DNA of 64,000 bases from Auanema rhodensis (taxonomy: Eukaryota; Nematoda; Chromadorea; Rhabditida; Rhabditidae), in assembly GCA_964057225.1 (NCBI GenBank), contig OZ059897.1, positions 18,600,001 to 18,664,000 of the forward strand, written 5' to 3'. A model generated the notes under the pieces. It searched no databases. It was given only the letters and a program-made list of their open reading frames with translations, and was not told where the DNA came from. The first letter of the stretch is position 1. Every line of letters begins with the position of its first letter. This document shows positions 30,401 through 39,913 of the stretch, piece by piece. The translations under genes were made by a program, and so were the position numbers.

Positions 30401-33400
30401 TTAATACAAAAATTAGTTATAATCGTTTGAAAAATGATGCATTAGTGTATGTTGAGTTTCCATGTACACTCAACATTGCTTCCAAAAACATTTTGACAAA
30501 AATTTTTTCGAAAAATTTCAGAATAATTTAGCAAAAAGTAGATGTTTTTAGATTCCATTTTTCAAGGCAAAGACGATGGACAATGTTATTCAACGAAAAA
30601 ATTAATTCTTCAGGGTGAAAATCGAGGATATAAGTGTGAACTTATATCAGTTGATATCTCGGTGCATTTTTAAGCTAGCGCAAATCTGATAACAGAGATC
30701 GACGCAGCTTAAAAATCCGCATCGAATGCACTATACTACATTGAGAAACGCTTGATACAAAAATTAGTTATGATCGTTTGAAAAATGATGCATTAGTGTA
30801 TGTTGAGTTTCCATGTACACTCAACATTGCTTCCAAAAACATTTTGACAAAAATTTTTTCGAAAAATTTCAAAATAATTTAGCAAAAAGTAGATGTTTTT
30901 AGATTCCATTTTTTAAGGCAAAGACGATGGACAATGTTATTCAACGAAAAAATTAATTCTTCAGGGTGAAAATTGAGGATATAAGTGTGAACTTATATCA
31001 GTTGATATCTCGGTGCATTTTTAAGCTAGCGCAAATCTGATAACACAGATCGACGCAGCTTAAAAATCCGCATCGAATGCACTATACTACATTGAGAAAC
31101 GCTTGATACAAAAATTAGTTATGATCGTTTGAAAAATGATGCATTAGTGTATGTTGAGTTTCCATGTACACTCAACATTGCTTCCAAAAACATTTTGACA
31201 AAAATTTTTTCGAAAAATTTCAAAATAGTTTAGCAAAAAGTAGATGTTTTTAGATTCCATTTTTCAAGGCAAAGACGATGGACAATGTTATTCAACGAAA
31301 AAATTAATTCTTCAGGGTGAAAATCGAGGATATAAGTGTGAACTTATATCAGTTGATATCTCGGTGCATTTTTAAGCTAGCGCAAATCTGATAACACAGA
31401 TCGACGCAGCTTAAAAATCCGCATCGAATGCACTATACTACATCGAGAAACGCTTAATACAAAAATTAGTTATAATCGTTCGAAAAATGATGCATTAGTG
31501 TATGTTGAGTTTCCATGTACACTCAACATTGCTTCCAAAAACATTTTGACAAAAATTTTTTCGAAAAATTTCAAAATAATTTAGCAAAAAGTAGATGTTT
31601 TTAGATTCCATTTTTCAAGGCAAAGACGATGGACAATGTTATTCAACGAAAAAATTAATTCTTCAGGGTGAAAATCGAGGATATAAGTGTGAACTTATAT
31701 CAGTTGATATCTCGGTGCATTTTTAAGCTAGCGCAAATCTGATAACACAGATCGACGCAGCTTAAAAATCCGCATCGAATGCACTATACTACATAAAGAA
31801 ACGCTTGATACAAAAATTAGTTATGATCGTTTGAAAAATGATGCATTAGTGTATGTTGAGTTTCCATGTACACTCAACATTGCTTCCAAAAACATTTTGA
31901 CAAAAATTTTTTCGAAAAATTTCAAAATAATTTAGCAAAAAGTAGATGTTTTTAGATTCCATTTTTTAAGGCAAAGACGATGGACAATGTTATTCAACGA
32001 AAAAATTAATTCTTCAGGGTGAAAATCGAGGATATAAGTGTGAACTTATATCAGTTGATATCTCGGTGCATTTTCAAGCTAGCGCAAATCTGATAACACA
32101 GATCGACGCAGCTTAAAAATCCGCATCGAATGCACTATACTACATTGAGAAACGCTTGATACAAAAATTAGTTATGATCGTTTGAAAAATGATGCATTAG
32201 TGTATGTTGAGTTTCCATGTACACTCAACATTGCTTCCAAAAACATTTTGACAAAAATTTTTTCGAAAAATTTCAAAATAATTTAGCAAAAAGTAGATGT
32301 TTTTAGATTCCATTTTTTAAGGCAAAGACGATGGACAATGTTATTCAACGAAAAAATTAATTCTTCAGGGTGAAAATTGAGGATATAAGTGTGAACTTAT
32401 ATCAGTTGATATCTCGGTGCATTTTTAAGCTAGCGCAAATCTGATAACACAGATCGACGCAGCTTAAAAATCCGCATCGAATGCACTATACTACATCGAG
32501 AAACGCTTGATACAAAAATTAGTTATGATCGTTTGAAAAATGATGCATTAGTGTATGTTGAGTTTCCATGTACACTCAACATTGCTTCCAAAAACATTTT
32601 GACAAAAATTTTTTCGAAAAATTTCAAAATAATTTAGCAAAAAGTAGATGTTTTTAGATTCCATTTTTCAAGGCAAAGACGATGGACAATGTTATTCAAC
32701 GAAAAAATTAATTCTTCAGGGTGAAAATTGAGGATATAAGTGTGAACTTATATCAGTTGATATCTCGGTGCATTTTTAAGCTAGCGCAAATCTGATAACA
32801 CAGATCGACGCAGCTTAAAAATCCGCATCGAATGCACTATACTACATTGAGAAACGCTTGATACAAAAATTAGTTATGATCGTTTGAAAAATGATGCATT
32901 AGTGTATGTTGAGTTTCCATGTACACTCAACATTGCTTCCAAAAACATTTTGACAAAAATTTTTTCGAAAAATTTCAAAATAGTTTAGCAAAAAGTAGAT
33001 GTTTTTAGATTCCATTTTTCAAGGCAAAGACGATGGACAATGTTATTCAACGAAAAAATTAATTCTTCAGGGTGAAAATCGAGGATATAAGTGTGAACTT
33101 ATATCAGTTGATATCTCGGTGCATTTTTAAGCTAGCGCAAATCTGATAACACAGATCGACGCAGTTTAAAAATCCGCATCGAATGCACTATACTACATTG
33201 AGAAACGCTTGATACAAAAATTAGTTATGATCGTTTGAAAAATGATGCATTAGTGTATGTTGAGTTTCCATGTACACTCAACATTGCTTCCAAAAACATT
33301 TTGACAAAAATTTTTTCGAAAAATTTCAAAATAATTTAGCAAAAAGTAGATGTTTTTAGATTCCATTTTTTAAGGCAAAGACGATGGACAATGTTATTCA

Positions 33401-35802
33401 ACGAAAAAATTAATTCTTCAGGGTGAAAATTGAGGATATAAGTGTGAACTTATATCAGTTGATATCTCGGTGCATTTTTAAGCTAGCGCAAATCTGATAA
33501 CACAGATCGACGCAGCTTAAAAATCCGCATCGAATGCACTATACTACATTGAGAAACGCTTGATACAAAAATTAGTTATGATCGTTTGAAAAATGATGCA
33601 TTAGTGTATGTTGAGTTTCCATGTACACTCAACATTGCTTCCAAAAACATTTTGACAAAAATTTTTTCGAAAAATTTCAAAATAATTTAGCAAAAAGTAG
33701 ATGTTTTTAGATTCCATTTTTTAAGGCAAAGACGATGGACAATGTTATTCAACGAAAAAATTAATTCTTCAGGGTGAAAATTGAGGATATAAGTGTGAAC
33801 TTATATCAGTTGATATCTCGGTGCATTTTTAAGCTAGCGCAAATCTGATAACACAGATCGACGCAGCTTAAAAATCCGCATCGAATGCACTATACTACAT
33901 CGAGAAACGCTTGATACAAAAATTAGTTATGATCGTTTGAAAAATGATGCATTAGTGTATGTTGAGTTTCCATGTACACTCAACATTGCTTCCAAAAACA
34001 TTTTGACAAAAATTTTTTCGAAAAATTTCAAAATAATTTAGCAAAAAGTAGATGTTTTTAGATTCCATTTTTCAAGGCAAAGACGATGGACAATGTTATT
34101 CAACGAAAAAATTAATTCTTCAGGGTGAAAATTGAGGATATAAGTGTGAACTTATATCAGTTGATATCTCGGTGCATTTTTAAGCTAGCGCAAATCTGAT
34201 AACACAGATCGACGCAGCTTAAAAATCCGCATCGAATGCACTATACTACATTGAGAAACGCTTGATACAAAAATTAGTTATGATCGTTTGAAAAATGATG
34301 CATTAGTGTATGTTGAGTTTCCATGTACACTCAACATTGCTTCCAAAAACATTTTGACAAAAATTTTTTCGAAAAATTTCAAAATAGTTTAGCAAAAAGT
34401 AGATGTTTTTAGATTCCATTTTTCAAGGCAAAGACGATGGACAATGTTATTCAACGAAAAAATTAATTCTTCAGGGTGAAAATCGAGGATATAAGTGTGA
34501 ACTTATATCAGTTGATATCTCGGTGCATTTTTAAGCTAGCGCAAATCTGATAACACAGATCGACGCAGTTTAAAAATCCGCATCGAATGCACTATACTAC
34601 ATTGAGAAACGCTTGATACAAAAATTAGTTATGATCGTTTGAAAAATGATGCATTAGTGTATGTTGAGTTTCCATGTACACTCAACATTGCTTCCAAAAA
34701 CATTTTGACAAAAATTTTTTCGAAAAATTTCAAAATAATTTAGCAAAAAGTAGATGTTTTTAGATTCCATTTTTCAAGGCAAAGACGATGGACAATGTTA
34801 TTCAACGAAAAAATTAATTCTTCAGGGTGAAAATTGAGGATATAAGTGTGAACTTATATCAGTTGATATCTCGGTGCATTTTTAAGCTAGCGCAAATCTG
34901 ATAACACAGATCGACGCAGCTTAAAAATCCGCATCGAATGCACTATACTACATTGAGAAACGCTTGATACAAAAATTAGTTATGATCGTTTGAAAAATGA
35001 TGCATTAGTGTATGTTGAGTTTCCATGTACACTCAACATTGCTTCCAAAAACATTTTGACAAAAATTTTTTCGAAAAATTTCAAAATAGTTTAGCAAAAA
35101 GTAGATGTTTTTAGATTCCATTTTTCAAGGCAAAGACGATGGACAATGTTATTCAACGAAAAAATTAATTCTTCAGGGTGAAAATCGAGGATATAAGTGT
35201 GAACTTATATCAGTTGATATCTCGGTGCATTTTTAAGCTAGCGCAAATCTGATAACACAGATCGACGCAGCTTAAAAATCCGCATCGAATGCACTATACT
35301 ACATCGAGAAACGCTTAATACAAAAATTAGTTATAATCGTTCGAAAAATGATGCATTAGTGTATGTTGAGTTTCCATGTACACTCAACATTGCTTCCAAA
35401 AACATTTTGACAAAAATTTTTTCGAAAAATTTCAAAATAATTTAGCAAAAAGTAGATGTTTTTAGATTCCATTTTTCAAGGCAAAGACGATGGACAATGT
35501 TATTCAACGAAAAAATTAATTCTTCAGGGTGAAAATCGAGGATATAAGTGTGAACTTATATCAGTTGATATCTCGGTGCATTTTTAAGCTAGCGCAAATC
35601 TGATAACACAGATCGACGCAGCTTAAAAATCCGCATCGAATGCACTATACTACATTAAGAAACGCTTGATACAAAAATTAGTTATGATCGTTTGAAAAAT
35701 GATGCATTAGTGTATGTTGAGTTTCCATGTACACTCAACATTGCTTCCAAAAACATTTTGACAAAAATTTTTTCGAAAAATTTCAAAATAATTTAGCAAA
35801 AA
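15445..35802 (+). repeat. Higher-order repeat domain marked by an ordered monomer pair
   Basis: Monomers carrying CGTTCGAAAAATG start at 15445, 17200, 17902, 20008, 21412, 22465, 23869, 24571, 25624, 26326, 27028, 29134, 31240 and 35101. By my reading each is followed by a CATTAAG/GCTTGAT monomer, except the one at 29134, which is followed by a CCACATCGAG copy; the one at 31240 is followed by the variant CATAAAG. The third monomer is usually of the TTTTTTAAGG or AATTGAGG type. Spacing varies from two to eleven monomers, so this is a loose, shuffled higher-order repeat. The pair also occurs in the right part at 47319 and 52233. Confidence 0.8.
32293..34749 (+). repeat. Four-monomer duplication
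   Basis: Monomers at 32293, 32644 and 32995 (CATCGAG with GCTTGAT; AATTGAGG with TTTTTCAAGG; CGCAGTTTAAAA) recur in the same order at 33697, 34048 and 34399, an offset of 1404 bases. A related triad order appears at 62061-63113 and 63114-64000, about 29 kb away on the other side of the retrotransposon. Confidence 0.8.
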
Positions 35803-37110
35803 GTAGATGTTTTTAGATTCCATTTTTTAAGGCAAAGACGATGGACAATGTTATTCAACGAAAAAATTAATTCTTCAGGGTGAAAATTGAGGATATAAGT
35901 GTGAACTTATATCAGTTGATATCTCGGTGCATTTTTAAGCTAGCGCAAATCTGATAACACAGATCGACGCAGCTTAAAAATCCGCATCGAATGCACTATA
36001 CTACATTGAGAAACGCTTGATACAAAAATTAGTTATGATCGTTTGAAAAATGATGCATTAGTGTATGTTGAGTTTCCATGTACACTCAACATTGCTTCCA
36101 AAAACATTTTGACAAAAATTTTTTCGAAAAATTTCAAAATAGTTTAGCAAAAAGTAGATGTTTTTAGATTCCATTTTTCAGGGCAAAGACGATGGACAAT
36201 GTTATTCAACGAAAAAATTAATTCTTCAGGGTGAAAATCGAGGATATAAGTGTGAACTTATATCAGTTGATATCTCGGTGCATTTTTAAGCTAGCGCAAA
36301 TCTGATAACACAGATCGACGCAGCTTAAAAATCCGCATCGAATGCACTATACTACATTGAGAAACGCTTGATACAAAAATTAGTTATGATCGTTTGAAAA
36401 ATGATGCATTAGTGTATGTTGAGTTTCCATGTACACTCAACATTGCTTCCAAAAACATTTTGACAAAAATTTTTTCGAAAAATTTCAAAATAGTTTAGCA
36501 AAAAGTAGATGTTTTTAGATTCCATTTTTCAAGGCAAAGACGATGGACAATGTTATTCAACGAAAAAATTAATTCTTCAGGGTGAAAATCGAGGATATAA
36601 GTGTGAACTTATATCAGTTGATATCTCGGTGCATTTTTAAGCTAGCGCAAATCTGAAAACACAGATCGACGCAGCTTAAAAATCCGCATCGAATGCACTA
36701 TACTACATTGAGAAACGTTTGATACAAAAATTAGTTATGATCGTTTGAAAAATGATGCATTAGTGTATGTTGAGTTTCCATGTACACTCAACATTGCTTC
36801 CAAAAACATTTTGACAAAAATTTTTTCGAAAAATTTCAAAATAGTTTAGCAAAAAGTAGATGTTTTTAGATTCCATTTTTCAAGGCAAAGACGATGGACA
36901 ATGTTATTCAACGAAAAAATTAATTCTTCAGGGTGAAAATCGAGGATATAAGTGTGAACTTATATCAGTTGATATCTCGGTGCATTTTCAAGCTAGCGCA
37001 AATCTGATAACACAGATCGACGCAGCTTAAAAATCCGCATCGAATGCACTATACTACATTAAGAAACGCTTAATACAAAAATTAGTTATGATCGTTTGAA
37101 AAATGATGCA

Positions 37111-37115
37111 TTAGT
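37111..37115 (+). repeat. Target site duplication, left copy (TTAGT)
   Basis: TTAGT immediately precedes the TGTTCTGATC start of the 5' LTR and is repeated directly after the 3' LTR. It corresponds to monomer positions 256-260, which are normally single copy. Five bases is within the usual BEL/Pao range. Confidence 0.95.
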
Positions 37116-37196
37116 TGTTCTGATCTAATCAGAAATTGAAGATAATTAATGAAGAACATGAATAATCTTTACCATTTTTGAATCAATATTATAAAA

Positions 37197-37214
37197 CACG
37201 TGAAAGTTCACGTG
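37197..37214. promoter_or_regulatory. Palindrome with two E-boxes in the LTR
   Basis: CACGTGAAAGTTCACGTG is an inverted repeat with 8-base arms and a 2-base centre, and each arm holds the bHLH-type core CACGTG. The copy in the 3' LTR is at 45669-45686. Its position in the first half of the LTR fits a U3 enhancer, but binding is inference. Confidence 0.5.
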
Positions 37215-37300
37215 AGAGTCATTTTTCATTGTTTTTGTTATTAACATTTTTTATTCTTCGAGTTAACACTTATAATAATCGGTCGTTGCCAATTATTTAT

Positions 37301-37320
37301 AATAAATAGTTATAATATAT
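37301..37320 (+). promoter_or_regulatory. AATAAA and TATA-like signals in the LTR
   Basis: AATAAA at 37301-37306 is followed by TATAATATAT at 37311-37320, close to the LTR end. The AATAAA copy in the 3' LTR (45773) could direct polyadenylation, and the TATA-like run could be a promoter element. LTR sequence this AT-rich produces such motifs easily. Confidence 0.35.
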
Positions 37321-37338
37321 TTTGTGTTCTTTGTTTAT

Positions 37339-39783
37339 TCAAGACATAAAAAGTGGTGCATCGGCCGGGAATCGAACCCGGGTCGCCCGCGTGGCTTTGA
37401 CAATCAATTCTTCAATGACAGCTAAAGGCCATTTATGTCTTTTTACGTTATTCTCTTTACAAAGGACAATTTCACCAACTACAGGAGTTGCTTTTGAATA
37501 GCTTTTACTCAAACTTTTCTTATTTGATAGATTCCTTAGTTCTTCAAGGTATGTTTCACTCCAAGCTCTCCAAAACTGATTTATGTTCGAAGTACATGAG
37601 TTTAAATACTCAATTATATCGTTTTTATTATTTATTACGTTTTTTTCCTTGTTGTCGATGTTAAATTGACAGATTAAATTTTCTGGATGAAATATTTCTA
37701 AACTCTTTGGAGTAATAATGCTATCAAAATCGTTATTTATATATGAAATTGGTCTTGAATTGATGATATTTTCAATCTCTGATAATATGACCAGTAATTC
37801 GTTATATTTCAATTTTTTCCCTTCGATATTTTTTATCAAATATTTCTTTGTTAAACCAATTAATCTTTCATAAAAACCTCCTTTCCACGGGGAATACGGA
37901 GTGATCATTTTCCATTGTATTTTCTTATTTTCGAGAAAGTTTTGAAAAATTTTCTCGGTCTTACAGAATTGAGAACCATTATCTGATATAATTTTACTTG
38001 GTATTCTCTTTCGATCAAAAAATTTTCTCAGATTATTCATTAATTCCTTGCTAGAGCTATCATTAGCGACATCTAAGTATACTGCTCGTGTACATAGACA
38101 AGTAATTAGCATAATCCAAACTTTTTTATCAGCGTTGGTTTCATTTTTCACAATTAATGGGCCGGCGTAGTCAATGCCTATGTTTTCATATGGTTTAAAT
38201 TTTAAAACTCTTTCAACTGGTAATTGAGGAAAATCTGGATACTTATAAGGTCTGTTGTTAGCTTTTTTGCATTTCATACATTGGGAAATTGTTACATTTA
38301 TACAGCTTTTCAGTTTTATAATGAAAAATTGTTTACGTATTATCGCCATCATTGTTTCTCTGTTAGCATGAAGTGAAATTTCATGCATATACTTAATCAT
38401 GAGATTTGTGAAAAATTTTTTCCCATATAATAATACTGGATAACTGTTATTCAACTTATTTGCGTTACCTAATCGGCCTCGTACTCTTAAAATACCATCT
38501 TCATCTTGAACAATGTCTAATTTTTTAAATTTTTCTTTTTTCAATTCATTACAATTCTGCAATTGATGTGCTTTTATCATAATTTTTTCACAAATTATGT
38601 TTCTTTTCGAACTATCCGATTTTTCAAAATCTTCTATCAATTTCTTAAAACATCCTTTTGAGGTTTTTCTAAGTTTAGATATGAATATCAAAATATTTTT
38701 CACAATTCTTAATAATTTTGGATATGAAGATACTTTTTGAGCTAGGAAGTCCAAATCTTGGCTTTCCTTTGTTAAGTTCTCGTTTTTTATTAGAAAATTA
38801 ATGATTTTTGATTCTGCATTACTGTTTTCTTGTCCTACAACTTCTTTTAACGTTTTAATATTATTTTGTCGTTGAATTTCATCTTTGTACCATATTGGAC
38901 CTTTCAACCATTCTTTGTATTTTTCTTCCTGAGGTTCTAGACCTCTTGTTGGTACGTCAGCTGGATTTTTCTTGGTATTCACGTAAAAATATTCTATTTT
39001 TCCGTTTTCTTTTTCCAAGTCGTCTGTTAGATGTTTGATTTTCTCCAATCTGTTTCTAACATAGACTCTTTTTGTGGGACTTTTAAAAATCCAGCATAAA
39101 ACTACTTGGGAATCAGAAAATATTTTAATATTTTGTATGTTTATATTTATTTCTTTTATATTTTCTTTCATCATCTTAACACCTAAAAGAACTGCAGACA
39201 ATTCTTTCATTGGAATTGATCCTTCAATCATTGTGGAAGATTTTACGCAAAGAAGTTCAATTTCTTCAATAATTCCGTTTTTGACATATGCTAAATAGCC
39301 TGTTGCAGCAATTACGTCTCTAGATGCGTCTGTGAACAATAAATATTCCACATATTCATTACTTTTCAATATGGATCTATCTATTTCAATTTTTTGATTT
39401 TCGATTTTACTGTATATTTCTTTCCATTCTTCTATCAAATTTTCTGACAATTCATCATCCCATTTTATTTGACTTTCCCACAGTTTTTTGAGGAAAAGTC
39501 GTGATTTCAATGTTATAGGATGAGTTATACCTATTGGATCAAAAATCGCGTTTATGAAACTCAGAATATTTCTTTTCGTTGTCTGTTTTTCTTTCCATTC
39601 TGGAATTTTCACTTCCAATTTATCTGTTACTGTATTGTAATTCATTCCTAATATTTTAAAACTTGTTTCTTTTATTTTATCTTTTTCTGGGATTTTACTA
39701 TTTTCTGATCCACAGTTTGTATAAAATTCTCTTATATTCATTCCGATTTTTGAAAATAAATTTTTTACTTCTGCGTATAACTT
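37339..39783 (-). pseudogene. pol: Inverted pol fragment (RNase H, integrase, part of DUF5641) from a second BEL/Pao family
   Basis: A minus-strand frame open from 39783 to a TGA at 37339-37341. Real pol homology covers about 39782-37396. Numbering from the first Met (39741), it has the FDPIG-containing Pao segment (about 60-110), RNase H with D138, E180, D210 and D262, the integrase zinc motif H453/H458/C488/C491, the DDE residues D524, D587 and E625, and the start of a DUF5641-like domain. All catalytic residues seen are present. The last 18 residues (783-800) are translated tRNA and LTR sequence, not integrase. The fragment has no start of its own: homology continues upstream of the Met (KLYAEVKNLFSK) to the PBS junction and lacks RT, Gag and LTRs. 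Its protein is clearly homologous to, but distinct from, the element's own pol, so it is foreign and not a self-inversion. Confidence 0.93.
37354..37395 (-). other. tRNA-Gly(GCC) 3' half incorporated as an extended primer binding site
   Basis: On the minus strand this 42-nt stretch reads as a tRNA 3' half. It starts at the GCC anticodon, then has the 3' side of the anticodon stem (GCGGG), a 4-base variable loop, the T stem and TTCGATT loop, the 3' acceptor strand CCGATGC, the discriminator A and a CCA end. On the plus strand it lies 7 bases after the 5' LTR, where the PBS belongs (first 18 nt, TGGTGCATCGGCCGGGAA). The match breaks exactly before the first anticodon base. Against the usual animal tRNA-Gly(GCC), recalled from memory, the variable loop differs by one base. 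The encoded CCA shows it was copied from mature tRNA, not from a tRNA gene. Confidence 0.93.
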
Positions 39784-39794
39784 GGTGCATCGGC
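39783..39794 (+). promoter_or_regulatory. Primer binding site, 12 nt, tRNA-Gly
   Basis: TGGTGCATCGGC is complementary to the 3' end of the same tRNA-Gly(GCC) and then diverges (AAAACT). It sits upstream of gag, where the original PBS of this family should be. In a normal element it would follow the 5' LTR directly; here the inverted filler separates them. The first 12 bases equal the first 12 of the extended site at 37354. Confidence 0.85.
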
Positions 39795-39913
39795 AAAACT
39801 AAGTAAAACAAATAAATAAGTAAATAAGTGAATATATATATATTTATTTTATTGCTTATATAAAAAAAAAAAACCGAATTAATTAATATTATTGATAATC
39901 ATATAACTCAAAA
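39795..39913 (+). other. AT-rich leader between PBS and gag
   Basis: 119 bases with AAATAAATAAG-type repeats, a TATATATATATATT run and a 12-base A run. There are no coding features. It would be the untranslated leader of the genomic RNA and may hold packaging signals, which cannot be recognised by eye. Confidence 0.6.

Larger units (their letters stand above)
1..37115 (+). repeat. Satellite array, left part, 351-bp monomer, about 105.7 copies
   Basis: Head-to-tail tandem array. The start motif GTAGATGTTTTTAGATTCC recurs at 1, 352, 703, 1054 and so on to 36856, always 351 bases apart, so there is no net insertion or deletion across 105 full copies. Copies differ by substitutions at a limited set of recurring positions (for example TTTTTCAAGG versus TTTTTTAAGG, AATCGAGG versus AATTGAGG, CATTGAG versus CATCGAG or CATTAAG, GCTTGAT versus GCTTAAT). 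I see no gene, transposon or open reading frame of note in this stretch. The last copy is cut at monomer position 260 by the retrotransposon. A centromeric or heterochromatic location is inference only. Confidence 0.99.
37116..37346 (+). repeat. 5' LTR (231 bp)
   Basis: Starts TGTTCTGATC and ends CAAGACA. I compared it by eye with 45588-45818 and found no difference. It holds an 18-bp palindrome with two CACGTG E-boxes (37197-37214), an AATAAA at 37301 and an adjacent TATAATATAT at 37311. It should contain the promoter and start of the genomic RNA; U3, R and U5 borders cannot be fixed from sequence alone. It is short for the superfamily. Confidence 0.97.

Noticed and set aside
1-37115. CRISPR-like array
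   Set aside because: Repeats are 351 bp, contiguous and without unique spacers. This is satellite DNA.
37354-37395. A tRNA-Gly gene
   Set aside because: The 5' half is absent, CCA is encoded, and it sits at the PBS position. It is a reverse-transcribed piece of mature tRNA.
39074-39298. Small open frames opposite or inside pol and gag (also 39889-40074 minus, 41928-42251 minus, 43701-43985 minus, 44199-44498 minus)
   Set aside because: They are antisense shadows of AT-rich coding sequence with no recognisable domain and low-complexity hydrophobic translations.
37339-39741. An apparently intact 800-residue minus-strand protein
   Set aside because: It is only the C-terminal part of a pol (no Gag, protease or RT). 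Homology runs upstream of the Met, and its last 18 residues are tRNA and LTR sequence. It is a captured fragment, not a gene.
37396-39782. A later nested transposon insertion into the leader
   Set aside because: There are no terminal repeats, no poly(A), no target duplication, and the ends fall at the PBS and the tRNA end, which a random insertion would not explain.
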